This document shows positions 9,289-17,326 of a DNA stretch of 64,000 bases, one piece after another; position 1 is the stretch's first letter, and every line of letters begins with the position of its first letter. A model generated the notes under the pieces. It saw nothing but the letters and a program-made list of their open reading frames with translations, made no database searches and had not been told where the DNA came from. The position numbers and the translations under genes are program-made. The DNA comes from JALHOM01 sp964615775 (lineage in GTDB: Bacteria; Patescibacteriota; Saccharimonadia; Saccharimonadales; 2-12-FULL-41-12): NCBI GenBank assembly GCA_964615775.1, contig CAZTQB010000001.1, forward strand, positions 102,398 to 166,397. The letters run 5' to 3'.

Positions 9289-9888
9289 ATGGAAAACGGT
9301 CTAGAATCAAACCAAGGCTTAAAGCCAAACCACTTAGTAGAAACTATTAAAAGATTTGAGCGGTTTAGTGCTGCTTTTTTGGGAAGCTTGGCACTTACTA
9401 CTATACTCAATACTGTTGCTCCTTTTGCACAGGCCTCGACCCAACTACCAATTAAGTCAACTGACCCTGGACTGGTACAAGAGTGTCGTAGGCAAGCCTT
9501 GCCGGAGTATCCGACAGATACTGTCGAATTTGTTAGAAACAAGAATACAGTTAGCGTTACTCTTTCAGCTTATGATATTACACCAAAGTGCGAAAAACTT
9601 TTAACCCGCTCCTCTCAGGCAGTAATTTGGCCACTTAATTCTAATGGCGTACCAAGCTCATCATATATAAAACTTAAATCGATTTCACAAGATTATAGCG
9701 AAGAAAAAACAAAATTAACCCTAGCTTCATCTCAGCTAAAAAAGTCAGTTGGATTTATGGTCGCAATTGATAATTCAATCAAATGGAAGATTGGTCAAAA
9801 ACCAGAACGACAAGCTCCTATATTTATTTATCGACAAGGAAACTATAAAAGTCCAATTCAAGCCGAAGTAGGCCCTGATCGAGACTAA
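9289..9888 (+). CDS. hypothetical secreted or membrane-anchored protein
   Basis: 199 residues, not recognised. A positively charged stretch (ETIKRFERF) and the hydrophobic segment SAAFLGSLALTTILNTVAPFA at about residues 27-47 form a late signal peptide or anchor ending in AQAS, a plausible signal-peptidase I site. The remaining 150 residues are polar, with a Cys pair (about 64 and 99) that could form a disulfide outside the cell. It has its own perfect promoter and no obvious Shine-Dalgarno. It interrupts the usual rpsJ-rplC linkage. Confidence 0.65.
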   Translation: MENGLESNQGLKPNHLVETIKRFERFSAAFLGSLALTTILNTVAPFAQASTQLPIKSTDPGLVQECRRQALPEYPTDTVEFVRNKNTVSVTLSAYDITPKCEKLLTRSSQAVIWPLNSNGVPSSSYIKLKSISQDYSEEKTKLTLASSQLKKSVGFMVAIDNSIKWKIGQKPERQAPIFIYRQGNYKSPIQAEVGPDRD

Positions 9889-9920
9889 CAACCTAGATAA
9901 AAATGTGTTTTAATTAATAT

Positions 9921-10205
9921 ATGTCAAAAGCAAAAACAAAAAAACTACAAAAGACTAATAAAAAAACAACTGAATCGGACCAAGCCTATTTTCTAAAAAT
10001 AGTTATATATCTGATTTTAGCTAGTTTTTGGCTACGAATTTATACTAACTCTGGAGCAGAAATTCCCATTCCTATAGGTGGTGTTGTGGCGGTTATTTAT
10101 GCATTACGTGATCGTTCTCAGATTGATCGCAGGATTGAGCTAGCAATCATTTTGGTGGCGATGTTTGTGTCGTTTTGGCTACCTATTGGACTATACATCG
10201 GTTAG
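9921..10205 (+). CDS. small hypothetical membrane protein
   Basis: 94 residues, not recognised. A lysine-rich N-terminus (KAKTKKLQKTNKK) precedes three hydrophobic segments at about 26-41, 49-61 and 74-93, with a DRSQIDRRIE loop between the second and third. It is 32 bases downstream of the secreted-protein gene and probably shares its transcript. The basic N-terminus should be cytoplasmic. Confidence 0.6.
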   Translation: MSKAKTKKLQKTNKKTTESDQAYFLKIVIYLILASFWLRIYTNSGAEIPIPIGGVVAVIYALRDRSQIDRRIELAIILVAMFVSFWLPIGLYIG

Positions 10206-10297
10206 CTATTCCTAGTAAGAATTTTTAAGAAGAGCAGAATCAAGACGATTATATATAGCAAAGAGTAAAACGAATAACGTGTATAATGCACAACATA

Positions 10298-10327
10298 TTG
10301 ACAGGTGTTAGGAACTTGTGTTAAGAT
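10298..10327 (+). promoter_or_regulatory. probable promoter of the rplC ribosomal operon
   Basis: TTGACA at 10298-10303, then TAAGAT at 10322-10327 with an 18-base spacer. An upstream TATAAT at 10282-10287 has no good -35. Transcription from here would include the structured leader that follows. Confidence 0.55.
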
Positions 10328-10349
10328 GTTAAGCGTATATCAAAATACT

Positions 10350-10427
10350 TAACTTGGTACGTTATGAGGGTCTGCCGATTTGTTTGACAAAACAGGGGTG
10401 GAAACCACTAGCTACCAAGCGTTTTTA
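10350..10427 (+). promoter_or_regulatory. structured, terminator-like leader before rplC (candidate ribosomal-protein autoregulation)
   Basis: CTTGGTA (10353-10359) pairs with TACCAAG (10413-10419), followed by CG and a T-rich run (10421-10427). The stem encloses two smaller hairpins: TGTTT-gaca-AAACA (10381-10394) and GTGG-AAA-CCAC (10398-10408). The arrangement, a multi-branched leader ending in a terminator-like stem just before rplC-rplD, is what autogenous attenuation by a ribosomal protein such as L4 would need. No match to a known leader class is claimed. Confidence 0.55.
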
Positions 10428-10508
10428 TTGCTAAAACTTTTTAAAAATATGATTTATGCAAATAAAAATGACCTAATTTAAGTAGTAATAAATGAGGTTA
10501 AATCTGCT

Positions 10509-11123
10509 ATGAAAGCACTTATAACACAAAAAGTTGGCATGACTTCAACTATCGCTGATGACGGTAGTGTGAATGCTATTACTTTGCTTTCCGCTAGTGA
10601 TAATGTAGTAACCCAGATCAAAAACGTCGATGTAGACGGGTATCAGGCACTGCAAGTTGGCTCGATTGAAGCTAAGAAATTATCAAAGTCTGCTAGTGGT
10701 CATCAAAAAGCTGCCAAAACCAGCTTAAAACAATTAAAAGAGTTCCGAGTAAGCGAATTACCGGAAGATACTAAAGTTGGCGACAAGTTTGCAGCTGATC
10801 TTTTTAGTGTTGGAGATATGGTTGACGTGACTGCAACAAGTAAAGGTAAAGGCTGGGCTGGAACCATTAAACGTCATAATTTTCATCGTCAACGCAAAAC
10901 CCATGGTGGTAAAGGCAACACTCGTAAAGTTGGATCGATTGGTTCAATGTACCCACAGCGTATCTTTAAGGGTAAAAAAATGGCTGGTCAAATGGGAGCT
11001 AGTCAAGTAACTGTTAAAAACTTGAAAGTTGCCTTAGTTGACACTGATCTAAATGTGATTGGTGTGTACGGAGCTGTGCCTGGTCCACGCCGAGGTGTAG
11101 TTATTGTGAAAGGAGTTAAATAA
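10509..11123 (+). CDS. rplC: 50S ribosomal protein L3 (uL3)
   Basis: 204 residues, normal length. It opens with KALITQKVGMTS and carries VTATSKGKGWAGTIKRHNF, RKTHGGKGNTRKVGSIG and the GQMGASQVTVKNLKV segment. L3 binds 23S rRNA near the peptidyl transferase centre early in assembly. GAGG lies upstream of the ATG; its stop overlaps the rplD start by one base. It is the first gene of a ribosomal run that reaches rplO without a visible internal terminator. Confidence 0.98.
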   Translation: MKALITQKVGMTSTIADDGSVNAITLLSASDNVVTQIKNVDVDGYQALQVGSIEAKKLSKSASGHQKAAKTSLKQLKEFRVSELPEDTKVGDKFAADLFSVGDMVDVTATSKGKGWAGTIKRHNFHRQRKTHGGKGNTRKVGSIGSMYPQRIFKGKKMAGQMGASQVTVKNLKVALVDTDLNVIGVYGAVPGPRRGVVIVKGVK

Positions 11124-11785
11124 TGAGTGTTCCTACTTTCACGAAAACTGGCAGTAAGGCTACTGCCGCTGTTAAATTAGACAAGAATGTTTTTGAAGTT
11201 GAAATTAATAATCATCAACTTCTTAAAGACGCTTATGTAGCATACCTAGCTAATGGTCGAGGTAATTTGGCAGTAACCAAAACTAGGGGTCTTGTAAGTG
11301 GTGGTGGTAAAAAGCCTTGGAAGCAAAAAGGAACTGGTCGAGCTAGATTTGGTAGCTCGCGGGTGCCAATTTGGAGAGGTGGCGGTATCACTTTTGGTCC
11401 AACTGGTAATGAAAATTATTCTAAGAAAATGCCATTAAAAGCCAAAAGAGTAGCTATTCGACAAGCACTGACACTTGCCAATCAGGCTGATAAGGTTAGT
11501 GTGATTGAAGCTTTCGACGTAAAAGATGCTAAGACCAAGTCGGCAGCTAATTTGTTGAGTAAGCTCAAAGCCGACAGAGGTGTGTTACTTGTTGTGGAGA
11601 ATAAGACTGATGAACTAGATAAAGCTACTCGCAATCTTAAATTTGTTAAGGTTGTCCAAGCTAAGTATCTAAACGTATATAGCATTATGAATGCTCATAT
11701 AATTTTATTAGAAAAGCCAGTACTTGATGAGATTTCTGACTGGTTAGCTGTAGAGCCAAAAACAACCAAAGAAGGGGCTAAATAA
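11123..11785 (+). CDS. rplD: 50S ribosomal protein L4 (uL4)
   Basis: 220 residues. Family signatures are the extended-loop region TRGLVSGGGKKPWKQKGTGRARFGSSRVPIWRGGG and FGPTGNENYSKKMPLKAKRVAIRQAL. L4 lines the exit tunnel and in E. coli represses its own S10 operon through the leader; the structured leader before rplC makes a comparable loop plausible here but is not proof. TAATG overlap with rplC and AAAGGAG upstream indicate coupled translation. Confidence 0.97.
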   Translation: MSVPTFTKTGSKATAAVKLDKNVFEVEINNHQLLKDAYVAYLANGRGNLAVTKTRGLVSGGGKKPWKQKGTGRARFGSSRVPIWRGGGITFGPTGNENYSKKMPLKAKRVAIRQALTLANQADKVSVIEAFDVKDAKTKSAANLLSKLKADRGVLLVVENKTDELDKATRNLKFVKVVQAKYLNVYSIMNAHIILLEKPVLDEISDWLAVEPKTTKEGAK

Positions 11786-12231
11786 TGAGTAAGTTATTAT
11801 TACTAAAACCTCGTCAAAGCGAGAAAACTTACGCTCTAAGCCAAACACAAAATGTTTTTGTGTTTGATGTACCGCTAAACACCAATAAAATTGAGGTCAA
11901 AAAAGCCGTTGAGACTCAGTTTAGTGTCAGTGTAACAGACGTAAAAATGCTGATAAATAAAGGCAAGATGGCTCGCTCAATACGGATTGGTGCTAAGACT
12001 CGGGCTAGTGTTTCTGGTCGTCGTAAAGATATTAAAAAAGCTTACGTAACTCTAGCAGAAGGTAACTCTATACCGGTTTTTGCAGCAATTGATGAACAAA
12101 TCGAAAAAGAAGCCAAAATGAACAAAGTGGCCGAAAAAGCTTTAGCTAAAGAAGAGAAAAAGGCCAAAACGGCTGAAGTTCCCAAAAAACGTGGTATTTT
12201 GGGCAGGGCAAACAAGAAAGGAGATAAGTAA
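11785..12231 (+). CDS. rplW: 50S ribosomal protein L23 (uL23) with basic C-terminal extension
   Basis: 148 residues against about 100 in E. coli. The core (LLLKPRQSEKTYALSQ, FDVPLNTNKIEVKKAVETQF, VTDVKMLINKGKMAR) is followed by about 50 residues rich in Lys, Ala and Glu (KVAEKALAKEEKKAK). L23 sits at the tunnel exit, where trigger factor and SRP dock, so the tail could alter those contacts. Overlaps rplD and rplB by one base at each end. Confidence 0.95.
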   Translation: MSKLLLLKPRQSEKTYALSQTQNVFVFDVPLNTNKIEVKKAVETQFSVSVTDVKMLINKGKMARSIRIGAKTRASVSGRRKDIKKAYVTLAEGNSIPVFAAIDEQIEKEAKMNKVAEKALAKEEKKAKTAEVPKKRGILGRANKKGDK

Positions 12232-13067
12232 TGGCAGTTAAACAGTACAAGCCAACTACTCCAGGTAGAAGGGGTATGACATCTTATGATTTTGATGGAA
12301 TTACTACTAAAAAGCCAGTTAAAAGCTTGCTAAAAGTTCGTAAACAAAACAGTGGTCGTAATAATCAAGGCCGAATTACTACTAGACATCGTGGCGGTGG
12401 AGCTAAACGATTTATTCGGGTTGTTAATTTTGATTTGCCAGAAGGCACAAAAGCGACTGTTGAACACATCGAATATGACCCAGGACGATCTAGTCGGATT
12501 GCTCGGATCAAAGATCAAAATGAGAAGCTACACTATGTTATTGCTACAAATGGCATGAAGCAAGGTCAGAAACTTAGTGTTGGCAGTGAAAGTCCTATTG
12601 AGAATGGCAACCGTCTTGCTCTAAAGGATATACCAGTTGGTAGCGTTATACACTCTGTAGAGATGACTTCTGGTCGTGGTGGCCAGTTAGTTCGTGGGGC
12701 TGGTGCCTCGGCTCAATTGATGGCAAAAGACGAGAAGTACGCTCAAGTAAAGCTTCCAAGTGGTGAAGTACGCATGATTAATGCTAATTGTAAGGCTAGT
12801 ATCGGCGTAGTTGGTAACGAACAACACCAAAACGTTAAGGTTGGCAAGGCTGGCCGTAAACGTAACAAAGGTATTCGCCCATCGGTCAGAGGTGTGGTTA
12901 TGAATGCTGCTGATCACCCACATGGTGGTGGTGATGGTGGTCGACACGGTATAGGTAAAGACCCGCGTACACCATGGGGTCAAAAGACATTAGGTTACAA
13001 AACTCGCCGTCGTAAGAGTAGTAATAAATTTATTATAAAAAGTCGTCACGAGGCGAAGAGGAAATAA
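12231..13067 (+). CDS. rplB: 50S ribosomal protein L2 (uL2)
   Basis: 278 residues, normal length. It has KQYKPTTPGRRGMT, GRNNQGRITTRHRGGGAKR, YDPGRSSRIARI and the invariant VMNAADHPHGGGDGGRHGIGKDPRTPWG region with the functionally important histidine. L2 is needed for subunit joining and peptidyl transfer. An AAAGGAG Shine-Dalgarno lies in the end of rplW. Confidence 0.98.
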   Translation: MAVKQYKPTTPGRRGMTSYDFDGITTKKPVKSLLKVRKQNSGRNNQGRITTRHRGGGAKRFIRVVNFDLPEGTKATVEHIEYDPGRSSRIARIKDQNEKLHYVIATNGMKQGQKLSVGSESPIENGNRLALKDIPVGSVIHSVEMTSGRGGQLVRGAGASAQLMAKDEKYAQVKLPSGEVRMINANCKASIGVVGNEQHQNVKVGKAGRKRNKGIRPSVRGVVMNAADHPHGGGDGGRHGIGKDPRTPWGQKTLGYKTRRRKSSNKFIIKSRHEAKRK

Positions 13068-13070
13068 GGT

Positions 13071-13346
13071 ATGAGTCGTTCACTTAAAAAAGGCCCGTTT
13101 GTTGATCCGAAGCTTGCTAAAAAAGTAGCAGCTCTTGGCCAAGAGGATCGAACTATTATTAAAACATGGGCAAGAGCCTGCACAATTCCGCCAGAGTTTG
13201 TTGGTAGAACTATCGCTGTACATAATGGTAAAGTTCATGTACCTGTGTTTGTTACTGAAAATATGGTAGGACATAAATTAGGTGAATTTAGCCCAACTCG
13301 TAAATTTAGAAATCACGGTGGCAAGCTTGCGAAAGGTCAAAAATAA
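13071..13346 (+). CDS. rpsS: 30S ribosomal protein S19 (uS19)
   Basis: 91 residues. SRSLKKGPFVDPKL at the start and TWARACTIPPEFVGRTIAVHNGKVHVPVFVTENMVGHKLGEFSPTRKFR-type family body. S19 with S13 forms part of the 30S head contacting A- and P-site tRNA. Three bases after rplB and overlapping rplV by one base, in the usual S10-operon order. Confidence 0.98.
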   Translation: MSRSLKKGPFVDPKLAKKVAALGQEDRTIIKTWARACTIPPEFVGRTIAVHNGKVHVPVFVTENMVGHKLGEFSPTRKFRNHGGKLAKGQK

Positions 13347-13732
13347 TGAATAATGACGTAAAAGCCTCGGCCAAGGGTGTCCGTATGAGTCCACGAAAAG
13401 TAGGCGTTGTTGCTGCCTTGGTTAGAGGTAGGTCGGTGTCTGACGCTATGACAATTTTAGAAAATACTCCTAGACGTTCTGCGACTGCTGTTCGTAAGGT
13501 TATTCAGAGTGCTGCTGCCAATGCTGACAATAATTTTAATTACAAACCAGAAACACTAACTATAACTCAAATTATAGTAACGCCTGGTCCACGAATTAAG
13601 CGTTATCGTCCAGCCGCTCATGGCCGAGCTTTACCTTTTCAAAGAAAAACAAGCCATATTTTTGTGTCTGTTGCTGGTGAGATTCGTCAACCTAAAAAAC
13701 CTACAACCAAAGCCAAGAAGGAGACAAAGTAA
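13346..13732 (+). CDS. rplV: 50S ribosomal protein L22 (uL22)
   Basis: 128 residues. Core motifs are AKGVRMSPRKVGVVAALVRG, ATAVRKVIQSAAANADNN and the tunnel-loop PGPRIKRYRPAAHGRALPFQRKTSH, with a short Lys-rich tail. L22 lines the nascent-peptide tunnel; the loop is where macrolide-resistance changes occur in other bacteria. It overlaps its neighbours by one base on each side. Confidence 0.97.
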   Translation: MNNDVKASAKGVRMSPRKVGVVAALVRGRSVSDAMTILENTPRRSATAVRKVIQSAAANADNNFNYKPETLTITQIIVTPGPRIKRYRPAAHGRALPFQRKTSHIFVSVAGEIRQPKKPTTKAKKETK

Positions 13733-14364
13733 TGGGACAAAAAGTAAATCCGATTAGTATGCGCTTGCAAGTCAACAAAGATTGGCGGAGTAAGTGGTTT
13801 GCAAACAAACGAGATTATCAAGATTTCTTGGCTAAGGACTTAAAAGTTCGCCAAATGATTAAAAAAGATTTAGGTAGTAGAGCTGCTATCAATAAAATCG
13901 ATATTGAGCGTTCACCAAACTTAGTGACAGTTACGGTATCAACAGCCAAGGCCGGTGTAGTAATTGGTCGTGGTGGAGCTGGGGCTGTGGGATTAAAAAC
14001 TAAAATTGAAAAAATTTATGGTGTAAATGTGCGAGTTAACATCGAAGAAATCAAAAAATCAGAACTATACGCTAAGCTTGTTGCAGAAAATATTGCTCAT
14101 CAGTTAGAAAGGCGTATTTCATTTCGTCGTGCTATTAAGCAAGCCGCAGCTGCAACTATACGAGCCGGTGCTAAAGGTGTTAGGATTGAAGTTTCTGGAC
14201 GTTTGAATGGTGCTGAGATGAGTCGACGCGAAAAAGAAGTTCAGGGTTCTGTACCACTACATACAATTCGTGCTGATATAGATTATTCCCACGCTGCCGC
14301 ACACACACCAGGTGCTGGAATCGTTGGTGTAAAGGTTTGGATATATAAGGGGGAGGTTCACTAA
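13732..14364 (+). CDS. rpsC: 30S ribosomal protein S3 (uS3)
   Basis: 210 residues. MGQKVNPISMRLQ start, KH domain with VVIGRGGAG, and C-terminal RAGAKGVRIEVSGRLNGAEMSR and GVKVWIYKGEV. S3 lies at the mRNA entry site. The family often has a longer C-terminal tail (233 residues in E. coli); here it ends just after the conserved domain. One base before rplP. Confidence 0.98.
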   Translation: MGQKVNPISMRLQVNKDWRSKWFANKRDYQDFLAKDLKVRQMIKKDLGSRAAINKIDIERSPNLVTVTVSTAKAGVVIGRGGAGAVGLKTKIEKIYGVNVRVNIEEIKKSELYAKLVAENIAHQLERRISFRRAIKQAAAATIRAGAKGVRIEVSGRLNGAEMSRREKEVQGSVPLHTIRADIDYSHAAAHTPGAGIVGVKVWIYKGEVH

Positions 14365-14365
14365 A

Positions 14366-14779
14366 ATGTTAGTCCCGAATAAACTTAAACATCGTCGAGT
14401 TCGCAAGGGTCGTATCAAAGGTCCAGCTACTTCTGGCAATACGATTGCTTTTGGTCAATATGCCTTGCAAGCTATGGGGCCAGAAAAAATTACTTCACGC
14501 CAGATTGAGTCTGCTAGGCAGGCTATGACACGTTATATTAAACGTGGTGGCAAAATTTGGATTAGAATTTTTCCACATACACCTGTTACTAAAAAACCAT
14601 TAGGTTTGAAAATGGGTGGTGGTAAAGGAAGTCCGGAATTTTTTGTGGCAAAAATTCACCCTGGTACTATATTGTTTGAAATGCAAGGTGTTAGTGAAGA
14701 GGTGGCTCGTGAAGCTATGCGACTTGCTGCTCATAAACTACCAGTTAAAACTAAATTTATTTTGAGGGAGGGTGAGTAA
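14366..14779 (+). CDS. rplP: 50S ribosomal protein L16 (uL16)
   Basis: 137 residues, normal length. LVPNKLKHRRVRKGRIKG, FGQYALQAMGPEKITSRQIESAR, GGKIWIRIFPHTPVTKKP and MGGGKGSPEFFVAKIHPG are family signatures. L16 binds near the A-site tRNA elbow. Overlaps rpmC by one base. Confidence 0.98.
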   Translation: MLVPNKLKHRRVRKGRIKGPATSGNTIAFGQYALQAMGPEKITSRQIESARQAMTRYIKRGGKIWIRIFPHTPVTKKPLGLKMGGGKGSPEFFVAKIHPGTILFEMQGVSEEVAREAMRLAAHKLPVKTKFILREGE

Positions 14780-14979
14780 TGACTGTTTCCGAGATCCGTA
14801 AAATGGACACTTCAAAACTCGCTAAGTCAGTAAATGAACTACGCGAAGAAATAACTGAACTACGTCGCCGAATTCATATGGGCGAGACACAGAATTTACG
14901 AATTGTGAAAACTAAACGTAAAGATTTAGCTAGAATGTTAACAATAATGAGCGAACAGCTTTCTAAGGAGAAAATGTAA
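14779..14979 (+). CDS. rpmC: 50S ribosomal protein L29 (uL29)
   Basis: 66 residues, two long helices: SEIRKMDTSKLAKSVNELREEI and a second with KTKRKDLARMLTIM. L29 sits beside L23 at the tunnel exit. Position between rplP and rpsQ, with one-base overlaps, confirms it. Confidence 0.95.
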   Translation: MTVSEIRKMDTSKLAKSVNELREEITELRRRIHMGETQNLRIVKTKRKDLARMLTIMSEQLSKEKM

Positions 14980-15281
14980 TGGCAAAAACACTAACTGGGG
15001 TGGTTTCGTCTGTTGCTAGCGACAAAACTATTGTCATTACAATCGCAACTCGCAAAACTCATCCAATTTACAAAAAGCAATATATCAAAACTGCTAAATA
15101 CATGGCACATGACGAGAAAAACGAATGCAAACTTGGCGACAAAGTTGTAATTAGCGAAACTAGACCATTGTCGGCTCGCAAGCGATTTAAGTTAGACAAA
15201 ATTGTTGAACGTGCCACGATTACAAAAGATGACTTAAAGGTACTAGACGCAGAACCAACAAAAAGCGAGGAGGATAAGTAA
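14979..15281 (+). CDS. rpsQ: 30S ribosomal protein S17 (uS17)
   Basis: 100 residues; the OB-fold core has LTGVVSSVASDKTIVITI, HPIYKKQYIKTAKYMAHDEKN and KLGDKVVISETRPLSARKRFKL. A 20-residue charged tail follows. S17 is a primary 16S rRNA binder. AAGGAG in the end of rpmC serves its start. Confidence 0.97.
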   Translation: MAKTLTGVVSSVASDKTIVITIATRKTHPIYKKQYIKTAKYMAHDEKNECKLGDKVVISETRPLSARKRFKLDKIVERATITKDDLKVLDAEPTKSEEDK

Positions 15282-15649
15282 TGATCCAACAAGAATCTCG
15301 CTTAGTAGTTTGCGATAATAGTGGTGCCAAAGAGATTTTGTGCATACGTGTACTTGGTGGCACACGTCGTAGGTATGCCCGAGTTGGTGACATAATTACT
15401 GCAACAGTCAAGCAAGCAAGCCCTAACGGAACTGTCAAGAAAAAGACAGTTGTACGAGCGGTTGTAGTACGAACTCGTGAACAAATTCGTCGCAAAGATG
15501 GCTCTAGTATAAAATTCGACGACAATGCAGCTGTAATAATTGGCGATGACAAAAATCCTCGAGCAACCCGTATTTTCGGACCTGTACCTAGAGAGCTGCG
15601 TGATATGGGCTATTCCAAGATTATCAGCTTAGCACCGGAGGTACTTTAG
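15281..15649 (+). CDS. rplN: 50S ribosomal protein L14 (uL14)
   Basis: 122 residues, exactly the family length. MIQQESRLVVCDNSGAKE start, then CIRVLGGT, GDIITATVKQASPNGTVKKK, VVVRTREQIRRKDGSSIKFDDNAAVII and GPVPRELRDM. L14 forms an intersubunit bridge and is the docking site of the silencing factor RsfS. The start overlaps the rpsQ stop by one base. Confidence 0.98.
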   Translation: MIQQESRLVVCDNSGAKEILCIRVLGGTRRRYARVGDIITATVKQASPNGTVKKKTVVRAVVVRTREQIRRKDGSSIKFDDNAAVIIGDDKNPRATRIFGPVPRELRDMGYSKIISLAPEVL

Positions 15650-16000
15650 ATGAAAACAAAAGATTTAAGAACAATCGCAAAGCCATATAAAATCCGCTTA
15701 CGCAAAGATGATAATGTAGTGGTTTTGAGAGGTAAGTATAAGGGTAAGACTGGAAAAGTTGTGGCTGTGCATCCTAGCGATAATACTGTAACTGTTGAAG
15801 GTATAAATATCATTAAGAAAGCCATTAAACCAACCAAGCTTAATCCTCAAGGTGGAATTGTCGAAATTGTAAAGCCGATTAATGTTAGCAAAGTGGCGAT
15901 TGTAGAGCCAACCAGCAAGAAACCAAGTCGTATTGGCTACATGTTTAACAAAGACGGCAAAAAAGTTCGTATATTTAAGAAAAGTGGAAAGGAAGTTTAG
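15650..16000 (+). CDS. rplX: 50S ribosomal protein L24 (uL24)
   Basis: 116 residues. The KOW motif is visible (RKDDNVVVLRGKYKGKTGKVV), followed by NTVTVEGINIIKKAIKPTK and GGIVEIVKPINVSKVAIV. L24 initiates 50S assembly. It starts directly after the rplN stop. Confidence 0.96.
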   Translation: MKTKDLRTIAKPYKIRLRKDDNVVVLRGKYKGKTGKVVAVHPSDNTVTVEGINIIKKAIKPTKLNPQGGIVEIVKPINVSKVAIVEPTSKKPSRIGYMFNKDGKKVRIFKKSGKEV

Positions 16001-16002
16001 AC

Positions 16003-16599
16003 ATGGCTGAAACTAATGTAAAAGCAAAAAAGCAGAGTCCGAAAACTGATTTTCCAAGGCTTAAACAAGCGTATATAGATAAATATGTGCCGGAGTTACA
16101 AAAAGAGCTTAAGCTCGCCAATGTTAATCAAGTACCGAAGTTAGAAAAAATCGTCTTAAATGTAGGCTTGGGTCGCAGCAAAGACGACAAATCGATGTTT
16201 GAGGTAGCTGAAAATACTCTTACAAAAATCACTGGTCAAAAACCAATTGAAACATATGCTAAGATGTCAATCGCTACATTTAAACTGCGAGAAGGTAATA
16301 AAATCGGTCTTAAAGTAACCCTTCGTGGTGATAGAATGTATGAATTTTTGGATCGTTTGGTTAATATTGTTTTGCCAAGACTAAGAGATTTTCATGGAGT
16401 AAAGTTGCAAGCATTTGACAAGCAAGGTAACTATGCAATTGGCTTGAGTGAACAATCGATTTTTCCAGAATTATCGTTTGAGGAAACAACCAAGCCTCAT
16501 GGTCTGCAAATAATTTTTGCTACAAAATGCTTAAGTCAAGCCGATGCCAAAGCTTTGCTCGAAAAGTTTGGCATGCCATTTGAAAAGGAGAATAAGTAA
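16003..16599 (+). CDS. rplE: 50S ribosomal protein L5 (uL5)
   Basis: 198 residues; about 20 longer than usual at the N-terminus (ETNVKAKKQSPKTDF). Core: VPKLEKIVLNVGLGRSKDD, GQKPIETYAKMSIATFKLREG, GLKVTLRGDRMYEFLDRL and YAIGLSEQSIFPEL. L5 binds 5S rRNA and the P-site tRNA loop. AAGGAG at its end serves rpsN. Confidence 0.97.
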   Translation: MAETNVKAKKQSPKTDFPRLKQAYIDKYVPELQKELKLANVNQVPKLEKIVLNVGLGRSKDDKSMFEVAENTLTKITGQKPIETYAKMSIATFKLREGNKIGLKVTLRGDRMYEFLDRLVNIVLPRLRDFHGVKLQAFDKQGNYAIGLSEQSIFPELSFEETTKPHGLQIIFATKCLSQADAKALLEKFGMPFEKENK

Positions 16600-16868
16600 T
16601 GGCTCGTAAATCAAATATTGCACGCGATGCAAAACGAAACAAGATGATTGATAAATACGCAAAGAAGCGTGCTGAGTTAAAGTCTATGGGTGATCAAGAT
16701 GGCTTACATTTGTTGCCACGTAATTCTAGTCCAACTCGACGAAAGAATCGATGCGTGGAAACTGGTCGACCTCATGGCTACATGCGTCAGTTTGGCTTAA
16801 GTCGTATATCTTTCCGTGAACATGCTGTTAAGGGCGAAGTTCCGGGCGTAACGAAAGCTAGTTGGTAA
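16599..16868 (+). CDS. rpsN: 30S ribosomal protein S14 (uS14), zinc-free form
   Basis: 89 residues. ARKSNIARDAKRNKMIDKYAKKR at the start and RCVETGRPHGYMRQFGLSRISFRE at the end mark S14. The short bacterial form usually has two CxxC pairs that bind zinc; this longer form has only one Cys and therefore belongs to the zinc-independent type. It helps build the 30S head with S3 and S10. Confidence 0.97.
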   Translation: MARKSNIARDAKRNKMIDKYAKKRAELKSMGDQDGLHLLPRNSSPTRRKNRCVETGRPHGYMRQFGLSRISFREHAVKGEVPGVTKASW

Positions 16869-16889
16869 AAATATGAAAGGAGTAAAATA

Positions 16890-17285
16890 ATGACTTCAAC
16901 AGATCCAATCTCTGATATGTTAACTCGTGTTCGTAATGCAATTGCAGTCAACAAAACAGAAGTTAGAATGCCTCATTCCAAAATAAAGCAAAGCGTAGCA
17001 CAGCTTTTGAAAGAAAATAACTTTATTGATGGAGTTCAATCACAAGGTGACGGAGTAGCTAAAACTTTAGTTATTACTATCAATAAAGAGGATTCTAATG
17101 CTCGCATCACTAAGATTCAGCGAGTTAGTCGTCCTGGTCGACGTCTATACACTGCTGCAGATAAAATTCCGAAAATTATGCGTGGTCGTGGGATTGTTAT
17201 CGTGTCAACTTCAAGAGGTTTAATGACTGGCGATGAGGCTAAAAAAAGCCGAATTGGCGGTGAGCTTATTTGCACGGTATATTAG
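16890..17285 (+). CDS. rpsH: 30S ribosomal protein S8 (uS8)
   Basis: 131 residues. STDPISDMLTRVRNAIAVNK, MPHSKIKQSVAQLLKENNFI, RVSRPGRRLY and the C-terminal GIVIVSTSRGLMTGDEAKK are family signatures. S8 organises the 16S central domain and in E. coli represses the spc operon. AAAGGAG is seven bases before the ATG. Confidence 0.98.
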   Translation: MTSTDPISDMLTRVRNAIAVNKTEVRMPHSKIKQSVAQLLKENNFIDGVQSQGDGVAKTLVITINKEDSNARITKIQRVSRPGRRLYTAADKIPKIMRGRGIVIVSTSRGLMTGDEAKKSRIGGELICTVY

Positions 17286-17326
17286 TAAACTAAAAGTAGA
17301 TTTTATATTATTTAAAGGAGAAAAAA

